This document shows, piece after piece, positions 16,108-22,489 of a stretch of 39,228 nt of DNA. The stretch covers positions 1 to 39,228 of the forward strand of contig CAKTFI010000008.1 of assembly GCA_934555865.1 (NCBI GenBank), given 5' to 3'. The notes under the pieces are model-generated. The model had not been told where the DNA came from. It saw only the letters and a list, made by a program, of their open reading frames with translations, and searched no databases. Each line of letters opens with the position of its first letter. The stretch's first letter is position 1. Source of the stretch: an uncultured Christensenellaceae bacterium. Lineage in GTDB: Bacteria; Bacillota; Clostridia; Christensenellales; Christensenellaceae. The translations under genes were made by a program, and so were the position numbers.

Positions 16108-17280
16108 ATGAAGAAGGAAAATAAAGAACTGGCAAAGAAGAAAAAGGCGGCTGCACGCAAGCGCCGGCAGGCCGCTCGGGGGCTCAAGACGGCGATGTGG
16201 ATCCTGATCCCCTGCCTGGTGATCGCGGGGATCGTCGGCGGGATCGTCTATGGCGAGCTGCGCGCCAAGATTAACTACAGCGCCGGCCTCACGGACGAGG
16301 GATATATCGCGGGGGCGAATCTGGCCGAAATGGTCACGCTCGGCGATTACAGCGCGATCCCGGCGAAGAAGAGCGAGCTCATCACCGACAAGATGGTGCA
16401 GGATAAGATCGCCGAGACGCTGGCCGCCAAGGCGACGCTCAATAAGGAAAGCGCCAAGACGACGGCCTCCGGCGACAAGGTGAGCATCGACTATGTGGGC
16501 AAGATCGACGGCGAGGCCTTCAAAAACGGCTCGGCCACGGGCTATACCCTGACCATCGGCGAGGGCACGCTGGTGGACGGCTTTGAGGAGCAGCTGATCG
16601 GCCACAAGGCGGGCGACAAGTTCACGATCTCCGTCACCTTCCCGGAAAAATATGAGCAGAACACCGACCTGCAGGGCAAGCAGGCGGAGTTCGACATCAC
16701 GCTGAACGGCATCTATGAAGCACCGGAGCTGACCGACGACTATGTCAAGGAGAACTTCTCCGACCACGCGTCCACGGTCGAGGAGTACTATCAATATGTA
16801 GAGGAGACGACCTATCACGAAAATCTTCGCGACTTCGCGCAGCAGTACCTGAGCGAGCACAGCGAGATCTCCGAAGTCCCGGCGAAGTACCTGGGGAAGA
16901 TCAAGAACACCTACCGCGCGGGGTATGAAGCGGAATATAACTACTATAATAAACTGTATTATTCCTATACCGGCGCCTATGTGTGGAAGGATGTCTATGC
17001 GTATTACGACATGACTAAGGCGGAGTTCCAAAAGAAGCTGGAGGAATCGGCCACGGAGAGCGCCAAGTTCTACATGCTCATGCAGCGCGTCTTTGAAGAG
17101 GAGGGCATGACCCTTTCCGAGGAAGAGGTACAGTCCTTTATTATGGCGTCCGACTACACGGAAAGCGAGGTCGCCGAGGCGATCAAGACCTATGGCGAGG
17201 GGTATTGGCACCAAAACGCGATGGCGGACAAGGTGATGGAATTCCTGGCGGGCAAGGTTGTTGTTTCCGAAGGGGAATGA
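16108..17280 (+). CDS. Membrane-anchored FKBP-type prolyl isomerase, trigger-factor-like
   Basis: The 390-residue protein has a strongly basic cytoplasmic N-terminus (about 1-28), one transmembrane anchor (about 29-50), an FKBP domain (about 120-210: GDKVSIDYVGKIDGEAF, GTLVDGFEEQLIGHKAGDKF, VTFPEKY) and a C-terminal helical arm (about 215-385) rich in Tyr, Glu and Lys, like the chaperone arm of trigger factor. It lacks the trigger-factor ribosome-binding domain. It would face outward and help fold exported proteins by isomerising prolyl bonds. It has its own promoter and a UUCG-capped terminator. Confidence 0.88.
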   Translation: MKKENKELAKKKKAAARKRRQAARGLKTAMWILIPCLVIAGIVGGIVYGELRAKINYSAGLTDEGYIAGANLAEMVTLGDYSAIPAKKSELITDKMVQDKIAETLAAKATLNKESAKTTASGDKVSIDYVGKIDGEAFKNGSATGYTLTIGEGTLVDGFEEQLIGHKAGDKFTISVTFPEKYEQNTDLQGKQAEFDITLNGIYEAPELTDDYVKENFSDHASTVEEYYQYVEETTYHENLRDFAQQYLSEHSEISEVPAKYLGKIKNTYRAGYEAEYNYYNKLYYSYTGAYVWKDVYAYYDMTKAEFQKKLEESATESAKFYMLMQRVFEEEGMTLSEEEVQSFIMASDYTESEVAEAIKTYGEGYWHQNAMADKVMEFLAGKVVVSEGE

Positions 17281-17298
17281 GCATTTTGTATAACAGGC

Positions 17299-17332
17299 AA
17301 AAAAAAGCATTGCTTCGGCAATGCTTTTTTTT
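17299..17332 (+). terminator. Intrinsic terminator with TTCG loop
   Basis: A perfect 15-bp stem including AAAGCATTGC (left) and GCAATGCTTT (right) around TTCG at 17314-17317, with A and T tracts that could work in both directions. Confidence 0.93.
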
Positions 17333-17362
17333 GACGGTTTTTTGAAATGTGCCGGAAAAGGC

Positions 17363-17390
17363 TTGCAATTTTCAAAAAATAGTATATAAT
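17363..17390 (+). promoter_or_regulatory. Promoter of perR-rbr
   Basis: TTGCAA (17363-17368), 16-bp spacer, TATAAT (17385-17390), followed immediately by the palindrome at 17393-17415. Confidence 0.75.
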
Positions 17391-17392
17391 CT

Positions 17393-17415
17393 TTATTAGT
17401 AAATAGTTCTAATAA
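17393..17415. promoter_or_regulatory. PerR/Fur-box-like operator
   Basis: TTATTAG (17393-17399) and CTAATAA (17409-17415) are perfect inverted arms around nine bases. The A+T-rich form resembles the PerR box TTATAATNATTATAA. Its place between the -10 and the start codon of a PerR-like gene implies autoregulation and co-regulation of rubrerythrin. Confidence 0.7.
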
Positions 17416-17426
17416 GGAAAAACGCT

Positions 17427-17891
17427 ATGAAGACTTGCCGAAATACCATTCAAAAAAAGCTGGTCTATGAAGCGTTGGTGCGGCTTGCCAATCATCCGAC
17501 GGCAGAGGAAGTCTTTTTGGAGGCGCAGCACATGCACGCTTCCATCAGCCGGGCGACGGTGTACCGCATTTTGAACCAATTGGCGGAACAGCATGCGATT
17601 TTGCGTGTCCCGGTTAGCGACGGTGCAGATCACTTTGACCAGACAGTGCGGCCGCATTACCACCTGAAATGCAGCAGCTGCGGCAGGGTATTGGATATGG
17701 CGCCCGCGGCGGAGGGCGACATCCGCATGGCGGTACCGGATACGGCGGAATACACTGTAACCGGCTACACCATCCTCTTCCGGGGAATCTGCCGGGCTTG
17801 TCGGGAAAAGAGACAGCAAGGGCCGGAGGGCCTCGCAATACACAAAAGGGTAATATTAAAGGAGGACGATCATGAATTTGAAGGGAACTAA
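17427..17891 (+). CDS. perR: PerR-type peroxide-sensing Fur-family regulator
   Basis: The 154-residue Fur-family protein has an N-terminal winged helix ([28 protein letters not shown]) and a C-terminal metal domain. PerR-type regulatory-metal ligands are recognisable: His in NHPTA, Asp in DHFDQ, the HYH pair in RPHYHLKC and Asp in RVLDM. The structural zinc cysteines are CSSCG and CRAC. In PerR the histidines next to bound iron are oxidised by peroxide, releasing DNA. The C-terminus runs past the second CxxC and overlaps the rubrerythrin start by 20 bases, so the two are translationally close and form an operon. Confidence 0.9.
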   Translation: MKTCRNTIQKKLVYEALVRLANHPTAEEVFLEAQHMHASISRATVYRILNQLAEQHAILRVPVSDGADHFDQTVRPHYHLKCSSCGRVLDMAPAAEGDIRMAVPDTAEYTVTGYTILFRGICRACREKRQQGPEGLAIHKRVILKEDDHEFEGN

Positions 17892-18411
17892 GACGGAAGC
17901 AAATTTGCAGGCAGCGTTCGCGGGTGAGTCGCAGGCGCGTAACAAGTACACCTATTACGCATCCAAGGCGAAGAAAGAAGGCTATGAGCAGATCGCAGCC
18001 ATCTTTGAAGAGACAGCAGCCAACGAGAAGGAGCATGCCAAAATGTGGTTCAAGCTGCTCCACGACAACAGCATCCCCGACACGATCACCAACCTGACCG
18101 ACGCGGCGGCGGGCGAGAATTACGAGTGGACGGACATGTACGAGCAGTTCGCAAAGGAAGCCCGCGAAGAGGGCTTTGACCGCATCGCCTATCTGTTCGA
18201 GGCGGTCGGTGCGATCGAAAAGATGCACGAGGCGCGCTATAAGAAGCTGCTGGAAAATGTGCAGGGCGGATTGGTGTTCTCGAGCGAGGGCGACGCGATC
18301 TGGGAATGCAGAAACTGCGGCCATATCTACATCGGCAAGGAAGCCCCGAAGGTATGCCCGGTATGCGCGCACCCGCAGTCCTATTTCCAGAAGAAAGCAG
18401 AAAATTACTGA
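17872..18411 (+). CDS. rbr: Rubrerythrin
   Basis: The 179-residue protein has a ferritin-like diiron domain ([31 protein letters not shown] and [21 protein letters not shown] provide the Glu/His ligands) and a C-terminal rubredoxin domain with CRNCGH and CPVCAH binding iron. It reduces hydrogen peroxide to water in anaerobes using electrons passed through rubredoxin. It has an excellent AAAGGAGG site inside the end of perR. The perR-rbr pairing is a well-known peroxide-defence operon of clostridia. Confidence 0.96.
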   Translation: MNLKGTKTEANLQAAFAGESQARNKYTYYASKAKKEGYEQIAAIFEETAANEKEHAKMWFKLLHDNSIPDTITNLTDAAAGENYEWTDMYEQFAKEAREEGFDRIAYLFEAVGAIEKMHEARYKKLLENVQGGLVFSSEGDAIWECRNCGHIYIGKEAPKVCPVCAHPQSYFQKKAENY

Positions 18412-18422
18412 GTTTGGCAAAG

Positions 18423-18455
18423 AAAAAAGGGAGGCCCGCGCGGCCTTCCTTTTTT
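18423..18455 (+). terminator. Intrinsic terminator after rbr
   Basis: AAAAAAGGGAGGCC (18423-18436), five-base loop, GGCCTTCCTTTTTT (18442-18455), with one G-T pair in the stem. Confidence 0.9.
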
Positions 18456-18481
18456 GTGTAATTTTTTTTGTACCCGGGCGT

Positions 18482-18580
18482 TTGGTGGGGAAACCGCCTG
18501 ATTATAAATATATGTAAGAGACTTTACCCCCAAAAGCATGCGGCGGGCAAGGAGAAAGAAAAAGCTCCCTGCCTTTTTTT
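18482..18580 (+). promoter_or_regulatory. Structured leader with terminator hairpin before MATE gene
   Basis: Between the rbr terminator and the MATE gene a second terminator-like hairpin occurs: GGCAAGGAG (18546-18554) with CTCCCTGCC (18565-18573), one mismatch, then seven T. Upstream are GGCGTTT-loop-AAACCGCC with a GGTGGGG loop, and ACCCCC further on that could pair with that loop. No coding gene lies between. It could be an attenuator or riboswitch for the exporter, or a small RNA unit. It matches no riboswitch class that I recognise. Confidence 0.35.
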
Positions 18581-18634
18581 GTCGATATGCGGATGGGAGT
18601 GATAACTGGGAAATTTAGGGATTGGGAGGAACGA

Positions 18635-20044
18635 ATGGAAATAAGGAAAAAACGGGTGCGGCTGATTGGCGACCGGGCATTCTATAAGATGGTGCTCCGG
18701 ATCGCGATCCCCATCATGGTGCAGAACGGCATCACCAACATGATCGGCCTAGTGAACAACATTACGGTCGGCAAGATGGGGACGGAGCAATTGGCGGGTG
18801 TCGCGATCGCAAACCAGCTGATCTCGATCTTCAACATGTGCGTGTTCGGCGCGGTGTCCGGCGCGGGCATCTTCGGCGCGCAGTTTCAAGGCAAGGAAGA
18901 CTACGAGGGCGTGCGGCATGTGTTCCGCCTGAAGGTGATTCTGATGCTTGTTTTAAGCGCGCTGGCCGTGGGCCTCTTTGCCGGATTCGGCAAGCCGCTC
19001 ATCGCGGGCTTTTTGCATGAAGGGAGCGACGGCTCCGACCTGGCGCTCACGCTCAAGGAGGGGTATGAATACCTGCTCCTCATGCTCATCGGCTTTTTAC
19101 CGTATGGCCTGAGCCAGGCGTACAGCAGCACCTTGCGCGAGGCGGATCGTACGGTCGTGCCTATGCGGGCGAGCATCTATGCGCTTGTGCTGGGCGTTGT
19201 GCTCAACTACCTGCTCATCCCCGTGATGGGTGTCGCGGGCGCGGCACTCGCAACGGTGGTTTCGCGCTTTGCGGAGCTTGGGATGAACGCCTGGTGGACA
19301 CACACGCATCCGGAGGAAGTGCCCTTCGTGCTGGGCGTCTATCACACGCTCAAGGTGCCGGGCGACCTGGTCAAGCAGGTGCTCATCAAAGGCACGCCGC
19401 TCTTGCTGAATGAGACGCTGTGGTCGGTCGGCTTCACCGTCGTCAACCAGACCTATTCCTATCACGGAGTGGCCGTCGTGGCGGCTGTGAACATCGCGAC
19501 GACCATTGCGAACCTCGTCAATGTGCTGTTCAGCTCCATGGGTGCGTCCATCGGCATCATCATCGGCAATATGCTGGGCGCAGGCGATATGGAAAAGGTC
19601 AAGGAGGCGGACGCGCAGATGATCACCCTCTCGCTCATGATTGCGACGGGTGTGTGCGTGCTCATGCTGATTTGCGGGCCGTACTTCCCGCAGATCTATA
19701 AGAACACGACGCCGGAGGTGCGCGACCTCGCCAAATGGTTCATCTGGGCAGAGGCGATCGCGGCGCCACTCAGGGCATTTGTCAACGCGAGCTACTTCAC
19801 GCTGCGGTCTGGCGGCAAGACGATCATCACCTTCCTGTTCGATTGCGGGTTTGTGTGGTGCGGCAATGTCGTGGTGGCGTATGTGCTCACGCATTTCACG
19901 AACATGCACATCGTGCCCATCTATTTCTGCTGCAAAATGGTGGAAATCATCAAGTGTGTCATCGGCTTTGCGCTCGTGAAGAAGGGGAGTTGGATGAAAA
20001 ATATCGTGGGCGGCGAGGAAGCCCCGGTGGCGCAGGAGGCATAA
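18635..20044 (+). CDS. MATE-family multidrug/cation exporter
   Basis: The 469-residue protein has about twelve transmembrane helices and the two-repeat MATE layout. Typical pieces are IPIMVQNGITNMIGLVNNITVGKMGTEQLAGVAIANQ in the first repeat (broken here by its hydrophobic segments) and AAVNIATTIANL with SSMGASIGIIIGNMLGAGD in the second. I place the start at 18635 because GGGAGGA lies nine bases before it; an upstream ATG at 18587 lacks a site. It would export drugs or metabolites using a sodium or proton gradient. A terminator-like leader lies upstream and a strong terminator downstream. Confidence 0.92.
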   Translation: MEIRKKRVRLIGDRAFYKMVLRIAIPIMVQNGITNMIGLVNNITVGKMGTEQLAGVAIANQLISIFNMCVFGAVSGAGIFGAQFQGKEDYEGVRHVFRLKVILMLVLSALAVGLFAGFGKPLIAGFLHEGSDGSDLALTLKEGYEYLLLMLIGFLPYGLSQAYSSTLREADRTVVPMRASIYALVLGVVLNYLLIPVMGVAGAALATVVSRFAELGMNAWWTHTHPEEVPFVLGVYHTLKVPGDLVKQVLIKGTPLLLNETLWSVGFTVVNQTYSYHGVAVVAAVNIATTIANLVNVLFSSMGASIGIIIGNMLGAGDMEKVKEADAQMITLSLMIATGVCVLMLICGPYFPQIYKNTTPEVRDLAKWFIWAEAIAAPLRAFVNASYFTLRSGGKTIITFLFDCGFVWCGNVVVAYVLTHFTNMHIVPIYFCCKMVEIIKCVIGFALVKKGSWMKNIVGGEEAPVAQEA

Positions 20045-20181
20045 GCCGCGGAAGGGAATGGAAGAAAGTGCCGGGTAGGGAGCAACTGGCCCGCTTTGGC
20101 GGAAAATGCATTCGACCGTTTGCCGGCAGCAGAACTGGCTTTCCCGGACGGCGGCGCGGCAAGGCGTATCAAAGAATATAT

Positions 20182-20211
20182 AAAAAAGAGGCTTTTGCAA
20201 GCCTCTTTTTT
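20182..20211. terminator. Bidirectional terminator between MATE and queT
   Basis: AAAAAAGAGGCTT (20182-20194), TTGC, AAGCCTCTTTTTT. It lies between convergent genes and has both A and T tracts. Confidence 0.93.
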
Positions 20212-20219
20212 AGTTTCGT

Positions 20220-20711
20220 TTAAGATTGCGGGAAAAGCGCCTTGGCATGCGGTTTTAGGGCATAGAGCAGGATCATGCCGAGCACGCCGCAGGAGATCAC
20301 TTCCCCAAGCCCGATGGTCAAAAACAGATAGGGCAGCGCCTCGCTGACGCCGTAGGCCCACTTGAGCACAAAGGGGACGATGAGCAGGTTGGCCAAGATG
20401 GGCGGCACCGCGGCCAGCTTTTCGTGCCTGCGCAGCAGATAGGTGCCGATCGCGCCGAGCAGCGTCGCAAGGCTCCCGAACAGGATGTCCCAGATCGCCG
20501 CGCCGGTGAGCAGGTTGGACAGCAGGCACCCGACAAATAGCCCCGGCACGGCCGCGGGCGTAAAGACGGGCAGGACGGTGAGTGCCTCGGAAAAGCGGAC
20601 CTGCACCGCGCCGTTGGCCAGCCCCAGCGCGTTGGCCAGGTAGGTGAGCGCGGTGTACAGCGCCGCGATGAGCGCGCCCTGCGTGAGCAGGGCCAGTTTG
20701 GAATGTTTCAT
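20220..20711 (-). CDS. queT: QueT-family queuosine-precursor transporter
   Basis: The 163-residue membrane protein has about five hydrophobic helices. It begins MKHSKLALLTQGALIAALYTALTYL and contains VQVRFSEALTVLPVFTPAAVPGLFVGCLLSNL (segmented), the QueT/COG4708 hallmark. It is the substrate-binding S component of an ECF importer and brings queuosine precursors (preQ0/preQ1) into the cell using the shared ECF ATPases encoded elsewhere. The start at 20711 follows AAGGAG; a longer frame upstream overlaps the promoter and is rejected. A preQ1-I-like leader precedes it, which supports the substrate assignment. Confidence 0.93.
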   Translation of the reverse strand: MKHSKLALLTQGALIAALYTALTYLANALGLANGAVQVRFSEALTVLPVFTPAAVPGLFVGCLLSNLLTGAAIWDILFGSLATLLGAIGTYLLRRHEKLAAVPPILANLLIVPFVLKWAYGVSEALPYLFLTIGLGEVISCGVLGMILLYALKPHAKALFPQS

Positions 20712-20717
20712 AGAATT

Positions 20718-20763
20718 CTCCTTTAGTTTTGTTTTTTGTGAGGAAGGTTGCGAACTCACAAAT
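20718..20763 (-). promoter_or_regulatory. PreQ1-I-like riboswitch in the queT leader
   Basis: On the minus strand the short leader contains TGTGAG (20760-20755), a 12-base loop TTCGCAACCTTC and CTCACA (20742-20737), then an A-rich tail AACAAAACTAA running into AAGGAG at 20723-20718, the queT ribosome-binding site. This is the compact preQ1-I design in which the tail folds back as a pseudoknot and hides the SD when ligand is bound. The UCGCA loop start and AACAAAAC tail recall the Thermoanaerobacter class. It begins right after the promoter and is followed by a preQ1 transporter. The assignment is by eye. Confidence 0.6.
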
Positions 20764-20766
20764 GGT

Positions 20767-20795
20767 GTTATACCATATTTGAGCAAAAAGGGCAA
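20767..20795 (-). promoter_or_regulatory. Promoter of queT
   Basis: On the minus strand TTGCCC (20795-20790), 17-bp spacer, TATAAC (20772-20767). Transcription would start at the base of the riboswitch-like hairpin. Confidence 0.6.
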
Positions 20796-20889
20796 ATGCC
20801 AAAAGAAAGAGAAAAAACGGGCAGGAAATTTGCGCCCGGCGTCGAATTAGATATACCAAACACGGCGGAGCGAAACGGAGGAGACGGTT

Positions 20890-21492
20890 TTGAACAAACG
20901 GCGATGCATCGCGATGCTTTTGGGCGTCCTGTGCCTGCTCGGGGCGTGCGCGGGCGGCGCACCGCGGCAGGGGACTTGGCAGGACGGCGTTTTTACGAAC
21001 AAATGGGCGGGGATCCGCTTTGCGGCGGGCGAAGGCGAACGCGCGCTCGACGCGGCGGAGATGCGCGAATGGACGGGCGGCGCGGCGGGCGCGGCCTATA
21101 ACGACCCGGCGGCCAAGCCGGACTGGGGCGAGACCGCCCTGTTTTACGACTGCATCCTGCTGCTTGGGGCGGAGCGGTGCTCGGTGCAGGTCATCTACGG
21201 AAACCTGCGCGATTGGCCGGACACGGATGAGGCGGCCTATGCCGCGATGCTGCGGGAAAATTTCGAACGGCTCACGGCGGCGGAATACGCCTATCAGGGC
21301 GAGGCCGCGGCCGAGATCGCGGGGCGGGCGTATACCTGCCACGAATGGACGGTCAACGGCGAGGTGTGCCAACGCATGTACCTCCGGCGGCAGGGCAAGA
21401 GCATGATCTGCATCGCGACCTCCTGCCCGGAAAAAAACCGGGTGCAGGTGGACGAATTTTTGGCGGGTGTGCAGGACCCGGCCGCGAAATGA
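20890..21492 (+). CDS. Lipoprotein of unknown function
   Basis: The 200-residue protein starts with TTG at 20890 (MNKRRCIAML), supported by GGAGGAGAC just upstream and by a signal peptide with a clear lipobox LLGAC (Cys at residue 20). The mature part has NKWAGIRFAAGEGE near the N-terminus, the kind of segment seen in small extracellular lipoproteins, and several cysteines. It would be tethered outside the cytoplasmic membrane. I do not recognise the domain. A hairpin terminator follows, so it is monocistronic. Confidence 0.8.
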   Translation: MNKRRCIAMLLGVLCLLGACAGGAPRQGTWQDGVFTNKWAGIRFAAGEGERALDAAEMREWTGGAAGAAYNDPAAKPDWGETALFYDCILLLGAERCSVQVIYGNLRDWPDTDEAAYAAMLRENFERLTAAEYAYQGEAAAEIAGRAYTCHEWTVNGEVCQRMYLRRQGKSMICIATSCPEKNRVQVDEFLAGVQDPAAK

Positions 21493-21504
21493 CGGAGCTT
21501 TCTT

Positions 21505-21545
21505 GGCTCCCTCGGGGAATTTCATTGCCCGGGGGAGCCTTTTTG
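21505..21545 (+). terminator. Intrinsic terminator after lipoprotein gene
   Basis: GGCTCCC plus CGGG on the left and CCCG plus GGGAGCC on the right form a long stem with a small bulge, followed by five T. Confidence 0.85.
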
Positions 21546-21734
21546 ATGGAAAAAAAGGCGCAGCAGGCGGTTAGGAAAAGGAAGTGAGATGCGCGGCGGA
21601 TGCTTGGGCAGATGCGGCGAGATATGCCGCCGGAGTAAGCGAAAAAAGACGGAATGAGAACAGTGGAACAAAAGCGACGGGCGCGGCGGCCGTTTGGGGA
21701 AGCAAGGAAAGAAAATATAAAAAATTTACAATTT
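21546..21734. other. Gene-free, purine-rich spacer
   Basis: I see no credible gene here. The plus strand is strongly purine-rich (many GGAA, GAAAA and GCGG runs) and becomes A+T-rich after about 21705, leading into the promoter at 21735. Short open frames exist but have no ribosome-binding site worth naming. Confidence 0.5.
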
Positions 21735-21763
21735 TTGCAGGAGAATCGCAATCGATGTAGAAT
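21735..21763 (+). promoter_or_regulatory. Promoter of the secreted-protein cassette
   Basis: TTGCAG (21735-21740), 17-bp spacer, TAGAAT (21758-21763) in an A+T-rich stretch. It gives a leader of about 205 bases before the secreted-protein start. Confidence 0.55.
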
Positions 21764-21777
21764 AATTAGCGTATAAG

Positions 21778-21960
21778 GATTTCCAATGTGTGGAAGATCC
21801 TCCCAAGCCCGGAAATCGCCGAAGCCATGAGGCGCGGCGGCCGGGGGAACCGAACCTTGACAATTCACAATTCAGGATACAGATTTTACGAAAGAGAAAG
21901 AGGTGATTCCCATGGGCCAGGCAGCGGCGCAAAGTTTGCTCTAGGACTCGAAAATTTCCC
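21778..21960 (+). promoter_or_regulatory. Structured leader with ydaO-like 5' half and possible leader peptide
   Basis: The leader folds as hairpin GGATTTCCA/TGGAAGATCC (21778-21800) and a long stem CCCGG-CGCCG-GCC closed by ATGA (21808-21845), followed by GGGGGAACCGAACCTTG. The TCGCCGAA and CGGGGGAACC elements recall the 5' half of the ydaO/yuaA (c-di-AMP) riboswitch. The conserved later parts (GGGGTGAAT right after, CAGCTAACC near the end) are absent or badly degraded. Further on, AAAGAGGTGAT precedes a ten-codon frame MGQAAAQSLL (21912-21944), a possible leader peptide. Whether this is a working riboswitch, a remnant or a peptide-based attenuator cannot be settled by eye. Confidence 0.35.
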
Positions 21961-21976
21961 AAGGAAGGAAAAAGTT

Positions 21977-22420
21977 ATGAATAGAAAAGTTAAAAAGATA
22001 TCGTTAGTACTGACCGTTATGATGGTGTTGAGCTTGTTTGTGACGACGGCGTTTGCAGAACAAACATTGCAGGTAACGGCAAAGTGGTGGAGTATTGAGG
22101 GCGCTGATAGTCGCTCGGGTTATACTACATGGACTGCATCGAAAACGGTGTCAAGCACGGTGGCAAATAAAAATATTAATGTAACAACAGGTGCCCGCTT
22201 GAAAAATCAGGGAGTGGACGAGAACACCTATTACATGGTGGTGCCGCATACTTCGGCACGCCCTTCGAGTCGTGTCCTTGTTAACGGTGGGTATGGAAAT
22301 GTTCGTGGATTCAACTTTTCTTGCGTAAAGGGCAAGAGCTATCGACTTTTCCAGCAGCGTTATGATTCGACGCTAAATACGGATATCGTAGAAGGCATTA
22401 CTTATCTGTATTTGAACTAA
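21977..22420 (+). CDS. Secreted beta-rich protein, unknown, low G+C
   Basis: The 147-residue protein has a classic signal peptide (basic MNRKVKK, hydrophobic core, cleavage after TAFA about residue 27). The mature 120 residues alternate polar and hydrophobic positions like a beta sandwich, are rich in Thr, Ser, Asn and Tyr, and end in GITYLYLN. GKSYRLFQQRYDSTLN is a distinctive late motif. The codons are clearly A/T-richer than in neighbouring genes, suggesting transfer. ATG 21977 has AAGGAAGG upstream. It heads a cassette with an FtsX permease and a thioredoxin-fold lipoprotein, a layout reminiscent of small secreted-protein/ABC-permease bacteriocin-like loci such as DUF2712 or lactococcin-972 sets, but I cannot assign it to either family. 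Confidence 0.82.
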   Translation: MNRKVKKISLVLTVMMVLSLFVTTAFAEQTLQVTAKWWSIEGADSRSGYTTWTASKTVSSTVANKNINVTTGARLKNQGVDENTYYMVVPHTSARPSSRVLVNGGYGNVRGFNFSCVKGKSYRLFQQRYDSTLNTDIVEGITYLYLN

Positions 22421-22427
22421 CAAACAG

Positions 22428-22463
22428 CAGAGGGCTGCGCGGGGTTTCCGCGCAGCTCTTCTG
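22428..22463 (+). terminator. Attenuator-like hairpin inside the cassette
   Basis: CAG-AGGGCTGCGCGG (22428-22442) pairs with CCGCGCAGCTCTTCTG (22448-22463) with a G-T pair and a small bulge. There is no proper T tract, so partial termination or 3'-end protection of the secreted-protein mRNA is more likely than full termination. The permease SD follows 15 bases later. Confidence 0.55.
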
Positions 22464-22489
22464 AAAAAATCAGAAAAGGAGGTTTTCCG

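Noticed and set aside
18587..18634. 16-residue N-terminal extension of the MATE protein
   Set aside because: No SD at 18587; GGGAGGA fits ATG 18635 and the first helix follows normally.
21912..21944. Annotating the ten-codon MGQAAAQSLL frame as a gene
   Set aside because: It has a good SD but is too short to support by sequence alone; it is described within the leader instead.
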